Positions 19,256-27,399 of a DNA stretch of 44,712 nt are shown one piece after another (positions within the stretch are counted from its first letter, which is position 1; every line of letters starts with the position of its first letter). The notes under the pieces are model-generated. The model did no database searches, was not told where the DNA came from, and saw nothing but the letters and a program-made list of their open reading frames with translations. The translations under genes and the position numbers were made by a program. The stretch comes from an uncultured Croceitalea sp. (GTDB lineage: Bacteria > Bacteroidota > Bacteroidia > Flavobacteriales > Flavobacteriaceae). The stretch is taken from contig CANNDD010000014.1 of assembly GCA_947503285.1 (NCBI GenBank), positions 1-44,712 of the forward strand. The letters run 5' to 3'.

Positions 19256-20899
19256 ATGTTTAAAAAACTACTGATTTTCGTGTTGGTATCCCTGTCATTT
19301 ACCATATGCCAAGCCCAAGAAACCATGGCAGCCTATATTGGCGAGTGGCAAGGAAAAACTGAAAATGCAAATGCCCTTAACTTAGATGTGACCATTAAAA
19401 GGCTTAAGGGTAAAAATTCCCAGTTCACCCTTTCCAATACTAAAGAGATCGTATCGCATGACTTCCAATTTGATAAGGAAATCAATCTTGTTCTGGACAC
19501 TAATTTTGTTTTTAGCGGTATCGTTAACGATGCTCGATCAGAAATAAAGGGTTTCATTAAAAATAAGGGAAACTTATACCCCACCACCCTTTATAAAAGC
19601 GGAGATGCTTATAAAGGAAAATGGGATTTATCGATAGTCCATTACCTACAGCCACAATCTTTGCGCTTGACCATAAAAGAAAGTAACATACCGAATGACG
19701 AATATCGTGGGTATCCCATTTTAGGAGGGCTATGGTGCAACAACTTTAAAAAGGAAAACACCACCATTTCGTTTGTGGATAATAATACAAACCTTGAATT
19801 TGAAGGGCAATTGAAGGGTTCTGAAATTGTATTGAATATAGGGCTATTGGGAAATTTCATTACAAAAGCATCATTTAGGAGAATAGTAAGGTCTAAAGTG
19901 GACACGAGAACAAATAAATATGCACAAATACGTGACGGTTGGGAGATAGCAACCAAGGGAATGACACTACGGAAAATGGAGGAAGATATTCGAAATGACA
20001 CTCTAGTTGGTATAGAAGGGGTACTTGTTGCCCAAAAGGGCAAGATTGTTTATGAAAACTATTTTGCGGGTTTCAACGCCAATATTCCGCATAGTATGCG
20101 TTCCGCCTCAAAGAGCATCTCTTCAGCAATGATCGGTATTGCCATTGATGACCAAATTATAGGGGATGTTGATGAAAAATTATATGATTTTATCCCTCAA
20201 GAATATCAGTATACCAAAGATGCCTTAAAATCTAAAATAACGATTAAAGACTTATTGACGATGAGTTCAGGACTGGATGTAAATAATAAGGCATACGAAG
20301 ATAATTATCAAGAATCGGATAATTGGTTAAAAACGGTTTTAGAAGCACCCATGGTAAAAGAACCAGGGACTTATACTGATTATGGGTCGGCAAACCCATT
20401 TTTACTTGGTGTTTATTTAAGTAATCGTTTAAAGGTACCCTTGGAATCATATATGGTGGATAAGCTCTTCTCGCCTTTGGGAATTACAAACTACATCATG
20501 AATACTGACGACACAAAAGCGATACCTTATTTTGGGGGCGGCTTTCGATTGACCCCAAGGGATATGCTTAAATTTGGACAACTCTATTTAAATGGTGGTG
20601 TTTGGAACGGGCAACAAATTATTTCAAAACATTGGGTTGAAGCGTCGTTTAAAAGACATGTTCAACTGCAGGATAGGAATAAAATCGAATATGGCTATCA
20701 ATGGTGGCATGGCGGCTATAATATTGCTGGACAATCAATTGAAACCTTAGAAGCAAGGGGCGCTGGAGGGCAACGCATTATTGTTGTTCCTGCTTTAGAA
20801 GCTGTCGTAGTGGTAACGGCAGGTAATTATCGAAATAGGAAAAGTTATTTGTCCCAAGTACTATTTGAGACACATATACTCCCCAAACTTGTGAATTAA
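19256..20899 (+). CDS. Exported serine hydrolase 5 with an N-terminal beta domain
   Basis: 547 aa from the ATG at 19256, which starts a clear signal peptide (MFKKLLIFVLVSLSFTICQA); the longer frame from 19211 adds 15 polar residues. An N-terminal beta-rich region (about 20-220) is not recognised and includes two similar strands (IGEWQGKTE and YKGKWDLS). Hydrolase motifs: S283-A-S-K286 (MRSASKSISSAMIG), LLTMSSGLDVNN, YGSANPFLLG and RGAGGQRIIVVP. Third member of the TRSV/LLTMSS subfamily. The PD40 gene follows after 13 bp. Confidence 0.86.
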   Translation: MFKKLLIFVLVSLSFTICQAQETMAAYIGEWQGKTENANALNLDVTIKRLKGKNSQFTLSNTKEIVSHDFQFDKEINLVLDTNFVFSGIVNDARSEIKGFIKNKGNLYPTTLYKSGDAYKGKWDLSIVHYLQPQSLRLTIKESNIPNDEYRGYPILGGLWCNNFKKENTTISFVDNNTNLEFEGQLKGSEIVLNIGLLGNFITKASFRRIVRSKVDTRTNKYAQIRDGWEIATKGMTLRKMEEDIRNDTLVGIEGVLVAQKGKIVYENYFAGFNANIPHSMRSASKSISSAMIGIAIDDQIIGDVDEKLYDFIPQEYQYTKDALKSKITIKDLLTMSSGLDVNNKAYEDNYQESDNWLKTVLEAPMVKEPGTYTDYGSANPFLLGVYLSNRLKVPLESYMVDKLFSPLGITNYIMNTDDTKAIPYFGGGFRLTPRDMLKFGQLYLNGGVWNGQQIISKHWVEASFKRHVQLQDRNKIEYGYQWWHGGYNIAGQSIETLEARGAGGQRIIVVPALEAVVVVTAGNYRNRKSYLSQVLFETHILPKLVN

Positions 20900-20912
20900 A
20901 ATAAAAATACCA

Positions 20913-21815
20913 ATGATAAAATTGAATATGGAAACACTCTTTGTGATGTTAAGCCTATTGTTCTTTGTAAACGTATTTGGACAAACGGAGCCTAATGAAA
21001 AACTAAAATATCTAGGTCAAAAACCACCTAACACGACCCCAGAGGTTTTTGCTCCAAATTTTATTTCCAAAAAAGGGGAGTATGAGTTCGGATCTGTCTT
21101 GAATAAAGATGCTACTGAATTCTTTTATGGGGTTAATGTCAATGGAAAAGAAGAGATTCGGTATACCAAGTTAGTTAAAAACGTTTGGAGTCAACCCAGA
21201 ACTATTCTATCCCATAAAGCTTATGGTTACAATGACCCTTTTCTTTCGCCTGATGAAAATCGATTATATTTTATTTCCAAAAGGGCCTTAAATGGGTTGA
21301 ACAGCAAGGAGGATTATGACATTTGGTATGTTGAAAAATCGAAAGATGGATGGTCACAACCTTTTAATGCCGGGCCGAACATTAATACCAAGGGCAATGA
21401 ATATTACATTTCATTTACCAAGAATGGCACCATGTATTTTTCATCAAATAAAAATGGGGGGAACTTTGATATATACTCCTCAAAAGCAGTTAATGGGGAA
21501 TTTCAAAAGGCAGAACCGATGGGTAACGCCATAAATACACCTAATTACGAGGCGGATGTTTTTATTGATCCAAATGAGTCTTACGTCATTTTTTGTGCAA
21601 CGAGACCAGATGGCCTTGGTAGGGGCGATTTGTATATTAGTTTTAAAAATTCGGATGGTGTATGGGGAAATGCCAAGAACATGGGTACATTGATCAACAG
21701 TAGAGGCCATGAACTCTGTCCGTTTGTGAGTAAAGATGGAAAATACTTTTTCTACACCAGTAACCAAGATATTTATTGGGTCGATGCTAGAATCCTTGAG
21801 CATTATCGAGATTAA
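20913..21815 (+). CDS. Exported PD40/TolB-like propeller protein
   Basis: 300 aa with a signal peptide (METLFVMLSLLFFVNVFGQ, if started at the second Met). The body is a beta-propeller of PD40 repeats: YNDPFLSPDENRLYFISKR, YYISFTKNGTMYFSSNKNG, EADVFIDPNESYVIFCATRPDG and LCPFVSKDGKYFFYTSNQD. Such proteins bind ligands or partners in the periplasm. It ends the serine hydrolase group, 13 bp after hydrolase 5, and is followed by a terminator, so it is probably the last gene of that operon. Confidence 0.82.
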   Translation: MIKLNMETLFVMLSLLFFVNVFGQTEPNEKLKYLGQKPPNTTPEVFAPNFISKKGEYEFGSVLNKDATEFFYGVNVNGKEEIRYTKLVKNVWSQPRTILSHKAYGYNDPFLSPDENRLYFISKRALNGLNSKEDYDIWYVEKSKDGWSQPFNAGPNINTKGNEYYISFTKNGTMYFSSNKNGGNFDIYSSKAVNGEFQKAEPMGNAINTPNYEADVFIDPNESYVIFCATRPDGLGRGDLYISFKNSDGVWGNAKNMGTLINSRGHELCPFVSKDGKYFFYTSNQDIYWVDARILEHYRD

Positions 21816-21882
21816 TTTAAAGTGGAATCTGGATTTCTTTTTAGGTCATGTTTCTTACCAAACACCGAAACCCTAAAAACAG

Positions 21883-21914
21883 AAAAACCACTCAAGTAAA
21901 CTTGGTGGTTTTTT
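21883..21914 (+). terminator. Intrinsic terminator after the PD40 gene
   Basis: AAAAACCACTCAAG pairs with CTTGGTGGTTTTTT around a TAAA loop, with a one-base bulge, and ends in a T run. It closes the serine hydrolase/PD40 transcript. Confidence 0.85.
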
Positions 21915-22114
21915 CATTTCAAGCTTAGTGCTTGTTTGCGGAGAAAGAGGGACTATCCAAAATCTTGTTTTTTGAGGTTTTATAGGGCTTAAAACACCCT
22001 TAAATTTACTGAAACCGAATTAGCCCCTTTTTAACAAATGTTTAAGAGTTTTGTAATGTTTCGGGTTCAAATTCTTGTTAATGAGTTTAAGCAAAATTCT
22101 TATTGACAGATTAT

Positions 22115-22167
22115 AGTAAACTTTCGAGTAAAGTAGCAATATTTAATACTTTTCTCGAAAGTTTACT
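22115..22167. repeat. Long inverted repeat, 21-bp arms with 11-nt loop
   Basis: The left arm (22115-22135) begins AGTAAACTTTCGAG; the right arm (22147-22167) ends CTCGAAAGTTTACT. The two 21-nt arms are complementary except for one position. The AT-rich loop is 22136-22146. No T run follows on either strand, so it is not a plain intrinsic terminator. It lies in the convergent spacer at the distal end of the DUF6090 island. It could be a recombination or protein-binding site, or the remains of a mobile element end. Confidence 0.8.
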
Positions 22168-22263
22168 TCAAATGAATCATACTATCCAAAACAATTGAAG
22201 CCTATTGCTTATTTAAAGTATTTGCTAGTTTTTCCTTCGGAAAGAAGTCGCTGTCTTACGTTT

Positions 22264-23067
22264 CTAAAAACCTTTATCATTGTTTAGCGTTGTACTTTCG
22301 TTATTTGAGTCTAATTCGTTTGATAGTAATTCCAAAACACGTTTAATATATGAATCAATATTTTCTTCATTAATAAAAACAAAATATTGATTCACATAAT
22401 GGTCATAAATAACTCCATCTACTTCAAGTGAGGTTATAAATTCTGCATAGTTCTCATCGGGAACTGTAATAGGACTTATTTGCATATGCCTTTGATAATC
22501 TGGCCGCTCTTGGGTAGCATCTGAATTTCTTGCTGGAATATGTCTCCTAATCACTGGCAAAAGATAATTTAAGAAATGTTCTCGTCTCACTATAACGTCT
22601 TCTTTTAAATCATTAAGCTCACCTGACCACCGACTAAGATGGATTTTAAGCGAATCGCTTTGGATTAAATCCAACTTTCCAGCACTTATTGCCTGATTGA
22701 TGTATCCAATACTTGGGTCAAAGGTTGCATACATACTTAATCGCCCTATTATACTATCTATTTGCTTAGGTGTTTTCGTATGCAGGTCAGTTTCTAAAAA
22801 ATAATGCGAAGCTTCTAATGTTCCAAGATTGATTTTATGGTCAGAATGAAGTTCATTTAAATTTTTGGTAAACTCTTGCTGTAAGTTATGCAGTAGTATT
22901 TGTTCTTCCTCTCTATCGTCTTGATCGTTTTTCCAATTATTGAGACTTAGTGCAATCAATATCCCGATGACGACAAGGATAATTTCGCCAATAGCGTATT
23001 TAAAGTACTTACCCATTTTGTTTTCTTTGATTAGTGATTTACGGATATGTCTGAAGAATTTTATCAT
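22264..23067 (-). CDS. DUF6090 family membrane-anchored protein 1
   Basis: 267 aa. Basic N terminus (MIKFFRHIRKSLIKENKMGK), then the family's near-invariant helix YAIGEIILVVIGILIALS and NNWK, then about 215 mostly helical, charged residues. The positive-inside rule puts the N terminus in the cytoplasm and the main domain in the periplasm. A second conserved motif is SAGKLDLIQSDSLKIHLSRW (about 136-155). Function unknown. Last gene of the island; its ATG overlaps the stop of the 160-aa gene by 4 bp. Confidence 0.9.
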   Translation of the reverse strand: MIKFFRHIRKSLIKENKMGKYFKYAIGEIILVVIGILIALSLNNWKNDQDDREEEQILLHNLQQEFTKNLNELHSDHKINLGTLEASHYFLETDLHTKTPKQIDSIIGRLSMYATFDPSIGYINQAISAGKLDLIQSDSLKIHLSRWSGELNDLKEDVIVRREHFLNYLLPVIRRHIPARNSDATQERPDYQRHMQISPITVPDENYAEFITSLEVDGVIYDHYVNQYFVFINEENIDSYIKRVLELLSNELDSNNESTTLNNDKGF

Positions 23068-23546
23068 TCTTCTATTCCCATTTTTTGCCTTTGTCCAATG
23101 CCATACTCAATAAATGAACCATCAAAATACTTTTTAAATGGATGTTTAAGTAGTGCCCCAAAACCGCCTGAAAGTACGATGCCGTCCATCAATGCTTTTC
23201 TTGATAGCCAATGTTTTTCACTCAACATTTTATTTTCATATTGTAGAAACAAGTTTTCAACGTGCCGTACTTCTGCACCAAATAAATAAAAGCCGTGATT
23301 TTGCGCTTCCTCTGTTAAAGCATCTGGGTTTTCCCGAAGCGTTGAGACTAATTGCGCTAATTCTTTTGTGTTACCAAAATTGAGTAGCAGGTTTATATCC
23401 AATTCTGCAATAGCTTGAAAGGTTGAGGCTTGAGTTGCCTTGGTATTTCTTTTAATTTGAATACCGACAAATATTAGTGATATGATAATGGCTAATCCCG
23501 ATATAATTTCGGCTACTAAAGCGTATTCCTGTAGTAATTCGTTCAT
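23064..23546 (-). CDS. Single-helix membrane protein of unknown function in the DUF6090 operon
   Basis: 160 aa. One N-terminal helix (AEIISGLAIIISLIFVGIQ) is followed by IKRNTKATQASTFQA and a helical soluble domain. This start is shared by a widespread group of hypothetical proteins in marine bacteria (recognised by eye, no name known to me). The build, one helix then a helical domain, resembles the neighbouring DUF6090 proteins although the sequence differs. It overlaps the next DUF6090 gene by 4 bp and lies 59 bp after the previous one, so it is probably co-translated. Confidence 0.8.
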   Translation of the reverse strand: MNELLQEYALVAEIISGLAIIISLIFVGIQIKRNTKATQASTFQAIAELDINLLLNFGNTKELAQLVSTLRENPDALTEEAQNHGFYLFGAEVRHVENLFLQYENKMLSEKHWLSRKALMDGIVLSGGFGALLKHPFKKYFDGSFIEYGIGQRQKMGIEE

Positions 23547-23605
23547 TTTATTTAGGTTAGAAGGTTTTAATGTTTGCTTTTTTCTTTTTATTGAAGCTAA
23601 TCATA

Positions 23606-24367
23606 TCAATTACAATAGTTTGACAATTTGTTAAACAACTCTTCAGAAGATACTTTGATATCCTGCAACAGTTGTTGTTCTCTTGAACAAAGAATTACAG
23701 TCATATTCATATGGTCTTTAAGATGCTTAAAAAGTACGTTATCTGGGTCTTGCTGCCATTCAGTACTTTTTAATAAAGCGCTAAGTTCTGGTCCATATTC
23801 ATCTTTGTACAAAGGCACCTCATTAATTCCAAAATCTGTAAAATTGTTGTAGCTAAAAATTTTCTGAAATATTTCGTTATCATTCGCTTCAATTACTTTA
23901 AGCGCATAATCTTGCTCTGAATAATGATTGAGAATTTCATTTTTTAATGCACTATTTTTCAGGTTTTCCAATTTCCCAGAAGAAGTGATATCTACAAGGG
24001 CTGCTTTGGTTGGTATATAGTCATAAGCTCGAATAGCACCCAAATAATCTTGCAATAGAACAGACTTATCTTCATGTACATTTAATAAATTAATAAGTAA
24101 TCGCTTTGCGATAATTTTTCGTTCTTTTAGAGAGACTAGCGTACGATTAATGTTCTTAATATCTGTTTTTATGTCTTCACTTATTTTACAATAATACGTT
24201 TGCTCTTGTTGTTTGAGTTTGCGTTGGTCATTCCAGTTATTAATCTGCAGTGCAATGAGAATTCCTATGACCACGAGGATGATTTCGCCTATGGCGTATT
24301 TAAAATACTTGCCCATTTTATTTTGTTCTAAAAGAGATTTTCGAATATGTCTAAAAAATTTAATCAT
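23606..24367 (-). CDS. DUF6090 family membrane-anchored protein 2
   Basis: 253 aa. N terminus MIKFFRHIRKSLLEQNKMGK is almost that of paralogue 1, followed by the helix YAIGEIILVVIGILIALQ and INNWN. The second family motif is SSGKLENLKNSALKNEILNH at about 129-148. The distal domain shares little else with its neighbours. Its ATG overlaps the stop of paralogue 3 by 8 bp (ATGATTAA), so translation is probably coupled. Confidence 0.9.
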   Translation of the reverse strand: MIKFFRHIRKSLLEQNKMGKYFKYAIGEIILVVIGILIALQINNWNDQRKLKQQEQTYYCKISEDIKTDIKNINRTLVSLKERKIIAKRLLINLLNVHEDKSVLLQDYLGAIRAYDYIPTKAALVDITSSGKLENLKNSALKNEILNHYSEQDYALKVIEANDNEIFQKIFSYNNFTDFGINEVPLYKDEYGPELSALLKSTEWQQDPDNVLFKHLKDHMNMTVILCSREQQLLQDIKVSSEELFNKLSNYCN

Positions 24368-25139
24368 TACTATTTTTACATTTAGAATTGAGTACCTTAA
24401 TCATTGCAACTATTTCTTTTTCAAGTCTCGTTAATAGTTGTCTGTGTCTTGAGGTTATGGCTAAATAAAAAAGAGCATCATTGAGCATATTTTTTCTGAT
24501 TTCATTATTAAAATTAATTTTTGATTTGAGCGATTCATACTTGACTTTTGTGGTATCAATTGTATTGAAATCCTCTATTAATTTTATCCAGCCAGAACTT
24601 ATTAAATCTTTACTCTCAAAAAAACGTTTATCTGTGGTAGCTTTCCCACTACTTTCAATAACAGTACTTGTATTTGCTAATGTTTTGTAATAGCTAGCTA
24701 ATTTGTTTTTGATAGATAAATCCTTAATTATATTTAAGTTTCCACTCGATTTAATATCATCAAAAGCATCAGTTGTAGCACTTGTACTTCTTATAGAATA
24801 TTTTATAGATTTTAGAACAAGTGGTGCAATGCTATCTAAAGGCATTGAGTCGTCTAATAGCCTTTGTATTAGTGTGTTATTTGCGTCTATCTTTTCGTTG
24901 AGTAAAGCAACATAATTTTTATAGTTTGTGAAGTCCTGATTAACATCCTCTAATAACCTACAATAATATTGCTGTTCTAATTTTTGGTCTTTTTTATTCT
25001 GATTCCAGTCGTTTATTTGAAGTGCGATTAAAATACCGATTACCACGAGGATAATTTCGCCTATGGCATACAGCAAATACTTATTGAAACGATTTTCAGC
25101 GAGTAGTTTTCTCCTGATATTTCTAAAGAATTTAATCAT
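24360..25139 (-). CDS. DUF6090 family membrane-anchored protein 3
   Basis: 259 aa. N terminus MIKFFRNIRRKLLAENRFNK is followed by YLLYAIGEIILVVIGILI and INDWNQ. The NRFNKYLLYA form of the juxtamembrane part is shared with paralogue 6 (DRFSKYLVYA), whereas paralogues 1, 2, 4 and 5 read KYFKYA or RYFKYA, so two subtypes are mixed in one array. Second motif SSGNLNIIKDLSIKNKLASY. The leader before the ATG (CTAACCA) is shared with paralogues 4 and 6. Confidence 0.9.
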   Translation of the reverse strand: MIKFFRNIRRKLLAENRFNKYLLYAIGEIILVVIGILIALQINDWNQNKKDQKLEQQYYCRLLEDVNQDFTNYKNYVALLNEKIDANNTLIQRLLDDSMPLDSIAPLVLKSIKYSIRSTSATTDAFDDIKSSGNLNIIKDLSIKNKLASYYKTLANTSTVIESSGKATTDKRFFESKDLISSGWIKLIEDFNTIDTTKVKYESLKSKINFNNEIRKNMLNDALFYLAITSRHRQLLTRLEKEIVAMIKVLNSKCKNSND

Positions 25140-25186
25140 TGGTTAGTTATAATGAAGTACATATGGCATTGAACTTTTGTTATTTT

Positions 25187-25951
25187 TTATAATTCTTTCA
25201 AACGGACGTCAATTAACTCCAGTATGAGTTCTATTTCCTCTTCTAATGGCTTGTAATACTGTATATTGGTTAGGTTCGAGCTAGCTTGATAGACTATAAT
25301 TTTGTTTAAAAACGGTAAGTAATTGCTCAGTGCTTTATTTGTGGTTTTAAAATTGGTGTCGATATAGTTTTCCCTCACACCAATATCTACATAACCCTTT
25401 TCCATATTTCCGTTTTGTAATATGTCTTTAATAGCCATCGCTCTGTAATCATAAACTTCTAGTTCTTGTTGTTCAATGGCATCCACCTTGCTATTAAAAC
25501 CAGCTAATTTGTGCTTTAGTTCACTGTTTAAAATGAGTTTAAGTTGCCCTGAACTCAATATTTCGGTAAGAACACCATTTTCAGGTGAAAAATTTATTTC
25601 GGTTCCTAGTGTTTTGCTAGAAAATTGCGCCATTGTTTTCCCAGTAAGAGTGTCCAGTACTTTAGCATTATAGCTTTGCACCAATTTTTCTGCCCAAACA
25701 ATATTTTCATCATTTATCCGAATAACTTCTTGTAGTGCAGCTTTGTTTTGTGAATACTCCTGCATAAGGGCTAAAAGATTGTCTTTCTCTACTTTTCGGT
25801 CTTGTTGGTCAAGATTCCAGTTGTTAATTTGTAATGCGATAAGAATCCCGATAACTACTAGTATGATTTCGCCAATGGCGTACTTGAAGTATCTTCCGGT
25901 TTTATTTTCACTCATAAGCTTGTAGCGTATTTTTCTAAAAAATTTTATCAT
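25187..25951 (-). CDS. DUF6090 family membrane-anchored protein 4
   Basis: 254 aa. N terminus MIKFFRKIRYKLMSENKTGR, helix YAIGEIILVVIGILIALQ, INNWN. Second motif SSGQLKLILNSELKHKLAGF. The first 30 codons are very close at DNA level to paralogue 5 (30192-30998), differing by the 33-bp insertion in the latter. This makes it the natural reference for that insertion. Ends 47 bp before paralogue 3, probably in the same transcript. Confidence 0.9.
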   Translation of the reverse strand: MIKFFRKIRYKLMSENKTGRYFKYAIGEIILVVIGILIALQINNWNLDQQDRKVEKDNLLALMQEYSQNKAALQEVIRINDENIVWAEKLVQSYNAKVLDTLTGKTMAQFSSKTLGTEINFSPENGVLTEILSSGQLKLILNSELKHKLAGFNSKVDAIEQQELEVYDYRAMAIKDILQNGNMEKGYVDIGVRENYIDTNFKTTNKALSNYLPFLNKIIVYQASSNLTNIQYYKPLEEEIELILELIDVRLKEL

Positions 25952-25974
25952 TGGTTAGCGGTTTCTTATAATGA
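25952..25974 (-). repeat. Shared leader before DUF6090 paralogue 4
   Basis: On the minus strand the bases just before the ATG read TTATAAGAAACCGCTAACCA. Similar leaders precede paralogue 3 (25140-25156, TTATAACTAACCA) and paralogue 6 (31821-31842, TTATCAGAAACTACTAACCA). The homology therefore extends beyond the coding start and marks duplication with the upstream region. Confidence 0.6.
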
Positions 25975-25993
25975 ATCACAACGGCTTTTATTT

Positions 25994-26467
25994 TTAATTC
26001 CCATTCAACTGTTTTTCATATACTTCCGCATCGTACGTTCCGATTGATTTTTGGACGAGTCCTTGGTCATTCATAGTCCATTCTTCAAATCCGCTGAAAT
26101 CAACTTTATTTCCAGTTCCGTTTGGTCCAGAATTAGTTCCTTTAAAAGTCCAGTAATATCGATAATTACCATTTTCTTTAGTAAGACTGTCCATCGTTAA
26201 TTCCAAATCAGGAAATGCATCCATATAGGATTTAGCAGTTTCCGCCAATTGTTTTCTTCCAACTGCTGTTGTTCCTTTATTTACGGTTAGAGTTCCATCC
26301 TCTGCATAAAATGAAGCCATTTTTTCAGGCACTTTACTGTTCCAGGCATCGGTATATTTTTGTCCGAATTCGACCATTTTATCCAGTTCGGACTTATCAG
26401 ATTTACATCCAGTCATATTGATTAATAGTGTTAAAAATGTTATTAAAAATGTGCGATTATTTTTCAT
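25994..26467 (-). CDS. NTF2/SnoaL-like lipoprotein
   Basis: 157 aa from the ATG at 26467, which opens a lipoprotein signal (MKNNRTFLITFLTLLINMTGC); the longer frame to 26545 adds residues read from the duplicated fragment upstream and is unlikely. The domain is an alpha+beta cone: YTDAWNSKVPEKMASFYAED, VGRKQLAETAKSYMDAFPDL and YYWTFKGTNSGP are typical of the SnoaL/ester-cyclase group. Such folds bind small hydrophobic ligands or catalyse isomerisation. Here it is membrane-anchored. The ligand is unknown. It lies about 40 bp upstream of DUF6090 paralogue 4. Confidence 0.82.
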   Translation of the reverse strand: MKNNRTFLITFLTLLINMTGCKSDKSELDKMVEFGQKYTDAWNSKVPEKMASFYAEDGTLTVNKGTTAVGRKQLAETAKSYMDAFPDLELTMDSLTKENGNYRYYWTFKGTNSGPNGTGNKVDFSGFEEWTMNDQGLVQKSIGTYDAEVYEKQLNGN

Positions 26468-26551
26468 AAAATGCTGTTTTATAAAATGGTTATAACGGTA
26501 AGCTAGGATGGGTTGAAAACCATTACTCATACTCAATCTTGGCATTCGTAT

Positions 26552-26647
26552 TTTTTTTTCTCAATATTTTGTACATCCTCTATCAATCTTTGAGAACCCA
26601 AAGCTGTTTTAGCTTTGCCATACATAAATGAGTCATTTTCTTTGTCC
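26552..26647 (-). pseudogene. 96-bp duplicated 3' fragment of the FAD oxidoreductase gene
   Basis: This segment matches 27446-27541, the 3' part of the oxidoreductase gene, at 92 of 96 positions. It keeps the reading frame (ENDSFMYGKAKTALGSQRLI) and then runs into a stop. Only the tail of the gene is present; just upstream is the stop end of the DUF2306-like gene. It is either a remnant of a second oxidoreductase gene or the scar of a local duplication. Confidence 0.9.
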
Positions 26648-26652
26648 GTTTA

Positions 26653-27375
26653 TTACGTAATTGGTAACCTCACAAACCATTCTGCAATTGAATCCCACAA
26701 CGGAAAGCTTACTTGAAAGAAAATGAGATAGTGAAATATCATAAACAGAACTAAAAGAAGAGGGAAAACCCACCGTCCGCTAGTTTGTTTTCTTTCAATA
26801 ATGATGAGCGATATAATCAGTATATACATTATGGCAACCGTAATACCCAATCCTAGCATGAAATCAGGCTCCGGTAATATGGTTAGAATAATAAATCGCC
26901 CCAAAGTTGGCTCTATAAATACAATTCCAGTAGCAATCATGGCACGTGCATGAACTTGCATATTTTTTGTGTTCATCATGGCTATCGCAAACATGAGCCC
27001 GATAATAACCAAATCCTTTAACTGCAACCATAAACTAGCCCCTAAGCCTGCGGTTACTACACCTCCAATATTATGATGCTTTAATAAAATTACCGACACA
27101 AAGAACAAGGGTAAAATGATAAAACTGAATTTTCCAGTTTGCTTATGGATTGAGAATTTCTTATTTCTGATAAGTATCGGCTGTAAAATCAATAGTGCAA
27201 TCCATAGTGATGCCATTGCAAAATGGAAATGAAAATAATTATTGAAGTCAGCTGTACCATCAAAGAATTTTGAAAAATAGGTAGGCCAAAAACCTAAAAA
27301 TGCCAGAACAATTAATCCTATGGCAAAATATCCGGCTTTATCGAAATTAATTTTTTTTGTGATAGTTTCTTTCAT
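26653..27375 (-). CDS. Multi-pass membrane protein, DUF2306-like
   Basis: 240 aa with about seven transmembrane helices. His residues lie in NYFHFHFAMASLW and KFSIHKQTGKFSF, an arrangement reminiscent of DUF2306/cytochrome b561-like proteins, where helix His pairs may bind haem. The family assignment is tentative. The leader and start (ATAAAAATGAAAGAA) are identical to those of the DUF2306 gene at 31941-32573. The gene is flanked by the two copies of the 96-bp repeat, so recombination could remove or duplicate it. Confidence 0.75.
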   Translation of the reverse strand: MKETITKKINFDKAGYFAIGLIVLAFLGFWPTYFSKFFDGTADFNNYFHFHFAMASLWIALLILQPILIRNKKFSIHKQTGKFSFIILPLFFVSVILLKHHNIGGVVTAGLGASLWLQLKDLVIIGLMFAIAMMNTKNMQVHARAMIATGIVFIEPTLGRFIILTILPEPDFMLGLGITVAIMYILIISLIIIERKQTSGRWVFPLLLVLFMIFHYLIFFQVSFPLWDSIAEWFVRLPIT

Positions 27376-27399
27376 TTTTATTGAACTTTTATTGGTTAA

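Larger units (their letters stand above)
21816..22263. other. Convergent intergenic region, about 450 bp, no gene seen
   Basis: Lies between the plus-strand PD40 gene and the minus-strand DUF6090 gene. It contains the terminator at 21883-21914 and the long inverted repeat at 22115-22167. The rest is AT-rich with no protein-like ORF. Confidence 0.7.

Noticed and set aside
12463-20899. Beta-lactam resistance genes
   Set aside because: Several of the hydrolases lack a proper YxN or KTG motif and carry extra domains; they look like esterase/peptidase-type serine hydrolases, not class C beta-lactamases.
25994-26545. Longer N terminus of the NTF2-like lipoprotein
   Set aside because: The extra residues come from the spacer next to the duplicated fragment and would hide the lipoprotein signal that begins at 26467.
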